A DNA stretch of 64,000 nucleotides from Neurospora intermedia (taxonomy: Eukaryota > Ascomycota > Sordariomycetes > Sordariales > Sordariaceae). Position 1 is the stretch's first letter. Every line of letters starts with the position of its first letter. Positions 13,040-23,350 of the stretch are shown here, piece after piece. The stretch is from contig BTPP01000001.1 in NCBI GenBank assembly GCA_037102815.1, positions 2,629,001-2,693,000 on the forward strand, given 5' to 3'. The notes under the pieces were generated by a model. That model searched no databases. It was not told the DNA's origin and saw only the letters and a list, made by a program, of their open reading frames with translations. Position numbers and translations under genes: made by a program.

Positions 13040-14200
13040 AATAATTCTTATAGTAGTAATAATAATAAAGCTCCTCCTCCGCCCTGCCCGCGATTCTTAC
13101 TCCGGCTCCTAAGAAGCCTAAAATTCCTAAGCCGGTTTAAACCCGGCCTAGTATAATTATAGTCGGTATTAGTAAGACTACTACCGATAATATAATTTCG
13201 GCCCTCGTTATTAAAATAGTTAAGCTTCAACTTAATTAGTATATTTACTACTTCTCTTATAAATATAATTACGTTGCCGCTCTTACGGGCAGTTCGGCTA
13301 CCGTTTATTTACTTTATTAGTATAGTAAGGTAATTTATAAACCAACCCTAATTTAGGCTTAGAACGCCTTTACGGTCTAATATACCGTCGATTATATTTC
13401 CAATCCCTAGTAGGCTATCTTCCTAATTACTTTTAAAGCGCTACCTAATTTCTCTCTCTTAGAAGAGAAAAGTTTTATTCCCTTATAAATTATTCGTTTT
13501 ACCCGTTCTATATTTTAAATCTAATTTTTATAGCAGCTCTTAGGGTAGAGTTAATATTGAGGCGGCCGTCGCCCGCCCACCGAATCCTACTGTCGAGCCC
13601 GGTAAGTTTAGTACTAATTCTTTATTAGGAATTCAATTAGTTAAATTTTAGAAGAGGATAACTACCTTAGAGCTCGATATAAATTAGGTAAGGTAGGTAG
13701 CGGACCCCCCTATTATAAAGTCGATAGATAAATTTATTAATTAATATAATAAAGAGTTCGAGGAAAAGAAGAAGAAGAAGAAAGAGGCGGCTATTACTAC
13801 TACTATTAAATCCTCCACCCCAGTAGCCGGCCCCTCCAATACCTAACCTAAACGCTATTTTTTAATCTATAAGAAGGATAGTACTCCTAGTAAATACCTT
13901 CGTACTAATACCCCCGCTATTATTACCCCTCGCGGATTCGAATAATAGAATACTCTAATCCTTTAATTACCTTTCGAAGTCCGTCCCTCGGATAATATTC
14001 GACCGCTCCCCTCGCTATTATCTAATATACGCCTAAAGAATATTCGCCCTTATAATATATATAAACTTATACTTAAGAACTTTACTAGTAGTAGAAGGGA
14101 GGATATTAATTCTTTTAATATAAATAACACTATAAAGGATTTACTAAATAATAATATTATAAAAGATATTTAGTATTTTAAGGTAATTTTAGGCTTAGCC
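13040..14200 (+). pseudogene. Extra antisense reading frame between chromodomain and 3' LTR
   Basis: Opposite to gag-pol, the plus strand is coding-like from about 13,040 to 14,200: frame 13075 up to about 13,500, then frame 13562 onward, implying one indel. The part 13,751-14,200 has 5 RIP-type stops in about 150 codons. Its composition is protein-like and unlike the AT background: an acidic/basic EFEEKKKKKEAA stretch, a TPVAGPSNT linker, then a PRGFE and RPLPSLLSNIR region. The N-terminal part is proline/lysine-rich (PAPKKPKIPKP). I do not recognise the product. It could be an accessory gene carried by the element or an older insertion. Confidence 0.55.
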
Positions 14201-14389
14201 CGAATAAAATTCTTATTTAGTATAGTACTACTTAAAAGTCTTTAATTCCGTCTCTCGGTAGTAATTCCGTAATTAATTCTATACTATCTATTAATAAATT
14301 TATAATTCTATATATTATTAAGTAAATACTTTTTAATATAATAATTAAAGGGTCTATTATTTATTATTGCTAGGCCGTATTTAATTTTA

Positions 14390-14560
14390 AACCGGTCTAA
14401 CGCTGCCGTTTTTAAAAATTCCTATAGTAATTCCTAAATTAAATTCCAATACCCCTTCTACTTTACTAAGACTTTTTTAACTACTCTTTTATATTTCTTT
14501 ATAATATTAGTATATAGAATCTCTTCGATTTAGAATTCTAGTTTTCCTTCGACTTCGATA
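14390..14560 (-). pseudogene. Chromodomain at the end of pol
   Basis: The minus strand reads VEGKLEF, stop, IEEILYTN, then KKVLVK, stop, KGYWNLI. This matches the chromodomain pattern of chromoviruses (EYEVExIL ... LVKWKGY), with the key Trp codon TGG turned into TAG by RIP. In related elements the domain binds modified histones, usually methylated H3K9, and steers integration to heterochromatin. Confidence 0.8.
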
Positions 14561-15339
14561 GTAGGTAGTTAATTATTAGTAAATTTTTAGTTTAGGAGGG
14601 GATTAATAGCAATTCAACAGAGAAGATCAATATAGAAGATATTATAAATAATTCGGGGAAGGTTAGAAAATTCTACTATATACGGAGAAAGGACCTTAGA
14701 GACCGTATATTTCGTATATAACTAATTAAGCTTCTTCTTTAAATAGTCCGTCGTATAATTCTTTAAATTAAACTAAACTTTATTTCTAATTTAGAAGTAT
14801 TCGGCCGGCTAGCGACGTTAATTGGCGAATCTCTCTTACTCTTAGGCAACCGCGGCTATAGTTATTTAATACAAGTCTATAATTTATTACAGCTTTCGTA
14901 CGAATTAGTAAGCCCGCCTCTTAGTAGAGAGAAGGGAAGCTCTTAAGCGGGCTTCTTCCCTTACGACGGAAATTAGAAATTCTACGTCGAACTTATATAT
15001 AGCGAAGAAGGGAGATATTCTAATAGAAGTATTAATACGGCTATTAATAATTAATTGGGCTATAGGGTATTATTTATCCTAATTATTTTATACGTAATTA
15101 ATTACTATTCGGAAATATATATATATTTTTTAATTTATCCGTTCGGAGCCGCCGTCGGTTTATAGGTAGTAAATTATATTTAGAAGACGCTTAATATTAA
15201 GGAGCTTATAAAATTTCGCTTAGAATTGGCTAGTCTAATTTAACCCTCGGTCGCTTATAATAAACCGTAGGAAATTGTAATAACGTATAAAATATTATAA
15301 AAAATATTTAACGTACAATTTAGCTTCTATTAAAGGTAT

Positions 15340-15620
15340 TAATTCTAATATTATACTCTTACTTAACCGATCTTTAATTACCTAAAGATAAATATTATTA
15401 TTAGCTTTAGGGAAGTCCGTAATAAAATTTATTTATATCTCTCTATTAAACTAATCTAATATAAATAATAATTATATTAAACTTTATTTTTACTCTCTCT
15501 ATACTTTTGTAGAACTATAAGTATAGTAATTACGGAGGAACTACTATATATAAGTACCTAATAGTAGCTAATAAAAGTGCCAATTGAGCGTAGTTATTGT
15601 ACCTTTACAATTAGGATAAT
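15340..15620 (-). pseudogene. Integrase remnant (zinc finger and first catalytic region)
   Basis: About 15,510-15,530 reads RNYYTYSSTKV, the RNCxxCxxxK end of the HHCC finger with both cysteines changed to tyrosine (TGY to TAY). About 15,350-15,430 reads NFITDFPKAN followed by IKDRLS, the MDFITDLP...VDRLSK region that carries the first catalytic aspartate, here GAC to AAC. Both changes are G to A on the coding strand, as RIP makes. Confidence 0.8.
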
Positions 15621-16839
15621 TAAGGATATATAAATTATAAACTATTTATATTAAAGTAGTACGAAGTATATTAAGCTATTAGGATTAATCTATAAGGTTT
15701 ATAGCGTTAAATTTAATATATACTAGAGCCCCTAGGATTTAGAGACGGCCCTAGTAGAAAAGGCGGCCTTTAGAATTAATATTATAATCCGCAATCTAAA
15801 TCTTCAACTTTAATACTAAATTAAAATATTTATCGTTATTCTAAACTATAGTCTTAACTTATTAATAGAAATAATCTTTTAACGCTATTTAATTCTAAAG
15901 CTACTATAAATCCGGATTTTTAAATATTTATACGCCCTCCCGCCCGGAAAGGACTACCCGGAATACCGAAATCCAAAGCGGCGAATACTTCTCTAATACG
16001 GAATTTGGGATTATTTATAGGTCGTAAACTTCCCGGTCCTCCTCTATTAGTATATTCTATTCCTTACGAGAAAGTATATTAGAGATTACGCCCTCTTTCC
16101 CCGGCCGGTATTCAATATTAAAGTTAAAATAAGATAAATATTTAGCCTACTACGCTTAACGTTCCGAAAGCCGTTATATTTTTATAAAATATTCGAAGTT
16201 ATAATAATCTATTAGGATAATAAAGGATTTGCAATTCCGTAGCTCCGCTAACTATTACTCTAAATAATTAATAATCGTTAACATCTCCTTATTATAAATC
16301 GGATAATTCCGTTCAATAGTATTAAACTTCTATAAATAATATCTTACAACCGTGCGCTTCCTAATATTATTAACCTCTTAAAAGATAATACCCCCGAATA
16401 TAAAGCTACTATAATTTATTTCAAAGAACGTTTTTTTATCCGGATTAAACTTAATAAAAATCGGAATTCGGGTAAATAATATCTTTAATAATTAAAAGGC
16501 AGCTTCGTATTCTTTTATTCACTCAAACGTTACTCCTTTACTAATTAGTACTATAAAGGGGGCTATAACTTTAAAAAATTAGGGTATAAATATTTTATAA
16601 TAATTAACGAATTTAAAGAAACTATATACACCCTTCTAGGAAATAGGAGGCAACTATTTAAGAATTACTTTAACTTTCTTAGGGTCGGCCTAAATTCCAA
16701 CGCCAGTATAAATAATAAACCTGAAATATTTAATTTTTTTAATAGCGAATTCGTACTTATTTAAATTAAAGTATAGTCCGGCGTTTAAGAATTTTTATAG
16801 TATAAGACGGACTTTAGCTTCGTAGTCCGCTTTAAAACC

Positions 16840-17290
16840 CGAAGTATAAATAAGGATATTATTTATATATACTATATAGAATTTATCTAAATATTCTTAT
16901 AGGATAAAATTAATATACCGTTGAAAAGTCGTTAGGGCGCCTATTAATCCGAAGGGGACGATTAACTATTCGAATAAACTATAGTAAATCCTAAATATTA
17001 TCTTCCACTCCTCTTCTATAATTATACGAATCTTATAAAAGGCCTATACAATATTAACCTTTATATATTACTTTACTCCCTTTAAAATATAGAACATCTC
17101 CTTAATAAGTAGTAACGGATACCGGTCCATTCGAATAATAACGTTTAAAGCTCGGTAATTGTAATAAAAACGGAGGCCGCCGCCCGGCTTCCGGACGAAC
17201 AATATAGGGGCACCCGCTTTAAAACTACTTACTCTAATAAACCCTTTATCCAATAAATCCTTCAATATCTTCTTTAAAATAAAAAATTCT
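16840..17290 (-). pseudogene. Reverse transcriptase remnant
   Basis: The longest intact piece (17068-17265) carries LLDKGFIRVSSFKAGAPILF, VRKPGGGLRF and YYNYRALN, the classic Ty3/Gypsy RT palm region (LLxKGFIRPSxSPxGAPVLFVKK...LRxCVDYRALN), with Cys to Tyr and Asp to Asn changes. Downstream, the catalytic YIDD box reads YINN (NN codons at 16858-16863), both aspartates lost by G to A transitions, followed by ILIYTS. Catalytic activity is therefore abolished. Confidence 0.92.
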
Positions 17291-18709
17291 TTATAAATTA
17301 TACTATATAATAAACTAAAAAATAGGGGGAATTCCTTACCGTCGGGTCCTTTCTTAATTTCAATACAATAGTCAATACTAGGGCGATAGGGATTCTATTT
17401 ATTAGCGTTCTCTTTTATTTATAATAGAAGGAGGTTGTAATATACTGGGGGAATTATTTTCTCGAACTATTCTTTAATATAGATCTTCTTTAATTGTAGC
17501 GCCTTTTTTATATTCTTTAAATTAACCGTACATATAATTTCCTTAACCGCTTTATTACCGAACTCTTTTCGCAAGCGGCGAATATAGCCTATAAAGGTAG
17601 TAGCAAGTACGTAGGTAGCGGACTTAATATCCTTAACGAAGTCCGTATTTAATACTTATTCTCTTCTAATATATAGGATCTAATAGTCCGTAATACCTAA
17701 GTATATCCTCTTTTTATAAGGGACGGAATATATTTTTATTATTTTTAATTATAGTTTGCCTAAAATAATAGGAAATTCTAAGAGGGGGACGACGTACGTA
17801 TATACTAAGTATATATACCTATCAACTTTAGTAAGGAAATAAATAAATTTTTAAATAGTAGTTCCCTCTATAGTAGTAGAAGTTCCTTTTATATAGCGAG
17901 GTTTAATAGAAATAATAGGAATTTTAAGATTTTTAATAACCTTTTTACTAATTACAGTATAGTACTAGCAACCCTTATTAATAAAGGTATAGAATAAATT
18001 ACGGTCGTTAATAACGAATAGGATTAATATAGGCTCTATTTCTATCTATAATTTAAATTTAAATTCTTCTACCTTATTTAATACTTCCGAAGGCTCCGGG
18101 GCCTAACTTTACTCCGGAACTACTCTTTTCCTTACTTAGAAGCGGAGTTTAATTCTTCGTCCTCTTCTAATAATAGAAGAATCTTTATAATAATAATTTA
18201 AATACAAATATTATTATTCGGGGGAACTACTAATAAATAAAAACAATTATTTATATAATAATTAAAAACTCTATAATAAAAATATAAATTATTATCCTTA
18301 TACTTCTAACGCTCTTTATTAGAGACTTACTTAGTACGCTTAAGGGAAGTAGACAAATTTAAACCGCCTCGCCCTCAATTACTACAACCCTTAATAAATG
18401 CGCCGACGTAAATAGTTCCTATAATAACATTACTATTAATATTTATAATATAGTTCTTAAATAAATTCGAAGGCGGAATAAAAGACTACTAATATTAGTT
18501 ATTAGGCTTCGGAATACTAACGTAGGACGCGGGGAAATAGAAGCCGCTACTTTAGGTAGAGCGACCCCGCTAATTGTAAAGGTATTTATAGTAGTCTTCC
18601 TTAAATTTAAACGTACGTTTGTAACTAGTAGTATAATACTATATTTAAGCCACATACGTACGGTAATCGTCTAAGAAGTCTACTAAGAAGAATTTATTAT
18701 AAAACTTTT

Positions 18710-19140
18710 TATTAATTGTATAACGGAGGTATACTAGCTTAGTTAAATTCTCCCAATTATAACCGCCGGCTTTTAAAAATTCGTTATCAAAGGTAGTAAA
18801 AAAGGTTACGAATAACTCTCCGTCTTTCTAATAAAGGCGAGAGAGTTTATTAAAAGTAATATCCCTATTTTAATACAAGCCGAAAATTATTTAAATCTAA
18901 TTAAGTAAGGCTACAAAATCTTCTTTACTACGGACGGTCTTACCGGTCTAAAACCCTTTTAATTATAGTTATTTATTGTCGGGGAGCGTATTAAGGATTT
19001 TATACTATGTAGCGTTACAATTAGTACGAAGCCCGGCCTTAATATTAGTATTATACGCTTTAATAAGCTTATTATAGTAAAAGAAGAATATATAAAGTTG
19101 CCTATCCTACTTAGGGAGTTTAAAAGGCTTTCTTTTATAC
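18710..19140 (-). pseudogene. Gag remnant
   Basis: One minus-strand frame covers about 140 codons with stops only of the TAA/TAG kind. It contains YKRKPFKLPK near the start, then GKTVRSKEDFVALLN and FDNEFLKAGGYNWENL, resembling the capsid-like helical domain of fungal Ty3/Gypsy Gag. The zinc knuckle expected downstream, near 18.4 kb, could not be resolved because RIP destroys cysteine codons. Confidence 0.6.
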
Positions 19141-19554
19141 AAAGTAGTACTATAACCGTTATTCTAATTAATAGAAGTACTTAAAGTAGGGATATTAGAG
19201 CCCGTTATTCGGTTTATTAAAGCGTCTGCGAGTAGGAAGTCCAAACGTAGAGTAAGGATAGGGTTAGGATTAGAATTAAAAAGAAGGAACTTAATACAAT
19301 TACGGAGAGAAGTACTACCGTTTAGTACTTTAATAAGACTCTTCACAAAGCTATCGCTAAGGGTACCGCCGCTAGTATCTTATTAATTACTACTTTAGGA
19401 GTTATAAAACTCCTCTATATTATTAAAGTCTATATTATTAAATCCGACTATAATAATTAATAAATACCATAATACCGCGCTATAAACTATTAGCCGTCTT
19501 TAATTTCCGCTCTACTATTCCGCTACTAAATTCTACTATATCCACTAATAAAAA

Positions 19555-19571
19555 CGAATAGTAGAACCTAA
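19555..19571 (-). other. Primer-binding site, possibly of the self-priming type
   Basis: Immediately inside the 5' LTR the minus strand reads TTAGGTTCTAC. The same 9 bases, AGGTTCTAC, occur on the plus strand of the LTR at 19623-19631, so the element's RNA could pair with its own primer-binding site (GTAGAACCT in the LTR with AGGTTCTAC in the site). No clear tRNA-type TGG start is present, although RIP could have erased one. Confidence 0.45.
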
Positions 19572-19829
19572 TGTAAGGGGTGTAGTACAATTGGTATAAA
19601 TACTAGCCTTAATTAATTAATAAGGTTCTACGAAGAAGAAAAGAGGGTAAAAGAGCGCCCTTTGGGCGGGTATAGCTAGCTGTCCTTTTTAAGGGACGTG
19701 CGCGCGTATAGGCTACTGGAGTGCCGCAGCGGCAAGCGACCTGATTGGTCGCATTAGCTGCCGGCCGGTTGAGACTCGGACTAGCAAGACTGCTAGTCAC
19801 TCCAGCCACGGGCAGCAAGCCCTATGACA
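19572..19829 (-). repeat. LTR, right copy (5' LTR of the element)
   Basis: 258 bp, begins TGTAAGGGG and ends CCTATGACA on the plus strand, followed by AATTA at 19830-19834. By hand alignment it differs from the left LTR at 41 positions, all transitions, with no transversion and no indel. The two LTRs were therefore probably identical when RIP acted. Confidence 0.95.
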
Positions 19830-20341
19830 AATTAAAGTTTTTTAGAGATTAACTTATTTTTTAAAATAGTAAAAGGATCGACCAACCTCTTCTCTATTAT
19901 CGGGTGGATAAAGGATAAGGAATATAAGTAAATTAATCTACCCGTATATATTTAATATATATAGAAGTACTAATATATTTATATTTAGGCATTAAATCTT
20001 ATATATACGTATTTACTATAATAGATTCTACCTAGGGGTACAAACTATTATTTAAAATAGTATTTAATATATTTACAAAGGTTACTAACCGAATAATAAA
20101 GTAGTATTATATTTATATAACCCCACGTACAATCTAATATATCCTTATTAATATAAATTCTAAGTAAACTATAAGTATATTTAAATTATTTATATTCTTT
20201 ACTTAATAATATTAATACTAATATAAATAGGCTTCGGTTAATACCTCTAAGAAGAATTTACCGATATTTACAATTTTAATTAGTAGGAGTACTTACAATA
20301 TATTCTTATCTTCTATAAAGTATATATTAATAGGAACTTTT

Positions 20342-23300
20342 GTAAGAAGTACCCTAAATTAAATAATATAATATACAAAATTTATATTATATAAAATGCA
20401 CCGAATAAATCGGAATACTAAGCTCGGATTGACCGTATATATATAATATATCCAGAGTTAGTATCCTAGTTTAAAAATAAGTAGGATTACCCTTAGATAG
20501 TCTCGGGTCTCTATAAGGTAAAATCGAAGGTTAAAAAGTTATATTAGAATTAAACTATATTAAATATTAATATAGTAGAATCTTCCTACTTCGAGGAAAA
20601 TAATACCGTTAATAGAAACCTAACTCTATTTTACGCTATATTAGAGTAAGGATACTCCTTTCTAACTTTTGTTAAAATATATTAAATTACCTTTTTATAT
20701 ACCTAGGCTTCATCAATATATATTACTAAAATTCCGAGGGTTTAGAATTGGGCAAATTTATATAGGTAATATATATATATTACCTTCTTTTCGGAAGTAA
20801 AGATTAAAGGAGAGCTTTAAATTTAAGGAGTTTAAGGATTAAAAGTAGTATTAGAATTATATTCAACGAAAAAAGCCCTAGTACAACCCTAAAAATTTAT
20901 TTTCCCCTAGGACCGTTAATATTTATAATATATTTAGTAATAATATACTAGTTATTAATATAAATAGAATATCTATTCTCAATATAAGTCTAATAAATAT
21001 ATATACTCTATATATATTTAATAGCGCGCCGGCTAGGTTTAAATATTCTAGTATTTTATTAAACCTTTAAAATAGTAGGGAGGATAACGTCTTCGGTTTA
21101 TTATATCCATCTTTTTTAATTCTTAATATTTATAAAGTTTATATTAACGCTAGTAGGTCCTTAACTATAATACCGATATATAATCGATATATATTAAATA
21201 CTTAGCTATTATTTAATAAAGGAAAGAAGAAGGAAATAGTTAAACTTTTTAATTTGGGCGATAAGGGTTAATTAACCCCGAGCCGACCGTTTAGGAAGGG
21301 TAAAAAGAAGGAAATAATCGAACTCCCTAATTCGGATAATAAAGGCTAATTAATTCCGAACCGACCGTCTAGGAAGGGAAAGGAAAAAGAGGTTCTAGAA
21401 ATTAATACCGGCAATAAAGGCCAATCCTATTAAAACCGATATTTAATTAATTAAGGGACTAGGTTTATACCGAGGAAGTAAATTAATAGATAAATTAATA
21501 ATAAATAGCAATTAGTATACGAAGTATCCCTAATTGATATAAAGAATATCCTTAATATATAATTAAATACTACTATAATATATAAAAGATATATATTTAA
21601 TACCCTATAGTTAATAGTAAATATAGAAGATACTAATATTATTACGAACTATTAGAATACTATTAATAATGAAGTCCGGACTTCCTAAAATTAAATAAAT
21701 ATAGAAAACCCTAACCCACCTACTAAACCGAAGCGGATCTTTAAAATTAAAAGGACCGGCTATACTAGTATTTATTCTTTTCTACGAACTAAACCAAGTA
21801 ATAAAAATAGGACTACCGCTTTACTATATATATAATATATATCTAGTACTTTATAACTATTTATAAAAGTAGAGAATATTATAATCGACTTTATTATAAT
21901 TACCAACGACGAAGATAGTAGGCAAAATAGTACTATTAAGAATAATAGAACTCCTTTAAATATATAGCTTAATTCCTACGTAATAAAGATTGAAGATATA
22001 GAATCCGTACCTTCCGGTTATAAATCGGCGCTAGGTAAGAGGAAAATTACTCCTTTTCCGAATTTAAATTATAATCCAGATCGCGGTTCTATACCTATAT
22101 CTAAAATTAATATATTAGGAATATATAATTACCTAATTATTATTTCAAATTATAAGGATTTAAATAAAGAGGCTAAGGGTTCTCTTAACGTTATTATCCG
22201 GGCTAATTATAATTATTCTATAGAATACCCTAATATTATATTTAATTATAATTTATCCGGGGACTTTTATGAAATAAGGTTTAAGATTATAGTTAATTAA
22301 ATACCGTTTAGTTTTGTAACTACCGGCGATGAATACTTATTCGAGAATAACTTTCGTTTTAATAAATTTAGCGAGAATTAGTATAATTTATACTATAAAA
22401 GCTAAGAATTTATATTAGAATAGTATTAAAAGCGCTAAGCAGACGTATAGGACAAATATTAGGATTAAAAATATTAGAAACGGGGGTGTACTATAACGGA
22501 CCTAAATATACTAAAAGAATAGATACCTTTATATATAGATTATATATATAAAGAAAGTACTATATTAGGCTTAAATTCGCAAATTCGGCAAGCGGAAGTA
22601 ATAGTAATATATAATAGTTTAGAGGTACCGGGCTTTAGTTTAATAAGTAATTTCTCCCGGCGTTCTAATATAGATTCGTTCCTATTATTATTTAGGAAAC
22701 TTTATAATCCGGAGAGTAAATTAAGTTTCTTAGGGATAGAAGAGTTTGAAGCGCTATAAAATAGGTAAAATAGGCTAGAATAATGGAGTTGGGGTCGATA
22801 ATTCTATTTGTCCTATATATATATATTTAATAATTATAATTAGTAAATTATTGTATATATTTCGTAAATTAAAACTAATTTACGAATTTACTTCGGAATA
22901 CCTAGTAATTCTTATATTATTCGCTATAGAACTGCCCAATATATACTAATATACCCTTATATATTACTTATATATAATAAACTTTAAATATTAGTACGCT
23001 TTTTCTTAGGGGTAGATAAACGAAGGGCCTATACTATAATTATTAATACTACCTCTATAAATAATAGGGGAAGGAAGAATAAATAGGACTTACCCGAATT
23101 AAAACTAACTTTTGGAATTTAATTAAATCCGCCTCCTAATATTTTAATTAACCTAATTATTAATATACTTATAAGATAGGCGTTTCTTACTATAGGGGGC
23201 GCCGTTTTAGGTCTATTTAACGCTATTATTTCCTTCTTAATAATAAGGAATAGTAGAATAGCGCTATCGGCTAATAACTCTTTAGGCGAGGCCTAATACT

Positions 23301-23350
23301 ATTAATATATATTTAAAATATAGTAAATAGAATATTATATATATAGTAGA
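20342..23350 (+). pseudogene. Large RIP-decayed gene of about 1,000 codons, unknown family
   Basis: One forward frame, with no frameshift, can be followed for about 3 kb. Stops are only TAA/TAG, and in the best parts they are rare: about 3 in 190 codons from 21,700 to 22,270, against roughly 9% expected in this composition. Parts in order: a Lys/Arg-rich segment (PSFRKQRLKESFKF) near 20.8 kb; three 26-residue repeats of KGKKKEI type at 21,218-21,451; an acidic-to-mixed middle; a polar region (NLSGDFYEIRFK, FVTTGDEYLFENNF) near 22.3 kb; EVPGFSLISNFSRRSNIDSF near 22.65 kb; and a hydrophobic end (IGGAVLGLFNAIISFLI) near 23.2 kb. I do not recognise the family. Its size and setting suggest a multicopy gene carried by mobile DNA. 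The start is not definable. Confidence 0.6.
21218..21451 (+). repeat. 78-bp tandem repeat, three copies, coding for 26-residue units
   Basis: AAG-GGN-AAR-AAG-rich unit starts lie at 21218, 21296 and 21374, exactly 78 bp apart. Each unit encodes a basic start (KGKKKE-like), an acidic or asparagine-rich middle and a PxRPxRKG end. The in-frame period supports the plus-strand frame being a real former gene. Confidence 0.85.

Larger units (their letters stand above)
12360..19829 (-). mobile_element. Complete, RIP-inactivated Ty3/Gypsy chromodomain LTR retrotransposon
   Basis: The element is 7,470 bp, bounded by two 258-bp LTRs and by a perfect 5-bp target duplication (AATTA at 12355-12359 and 19830-19834). 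It reads on the minus strand: 5' LTR 19829-19572, gag remnant about 19.1-18.7 kb, reverse transcriptase 17.3-16.8 kb, integrase 15.6-15.3 kb, chromodomain 14.56-14.39 kb, then a forward-oriented extra frame, a polypurine tract and the 3' LTR. The order RT before integrase places it in Ty3/Gypsy (Metaviridae-type) elements, and the chromodomain makes it a chromovirus. Stops, the loss of the YxDD aspartates and the loss of zinc-finger cysteines show it is dead. All visible damage is of RIP type. Confidence 0.95.

Noticed and set aside
20342-23350. Naming the decayed 1,000-codon gene as a DUF3723 or tyrosine-recombinase gene of a giant transposon
   Set aside because: Length and setting fit, but no diagnostic motif could be matched by eye, so the family is left open.
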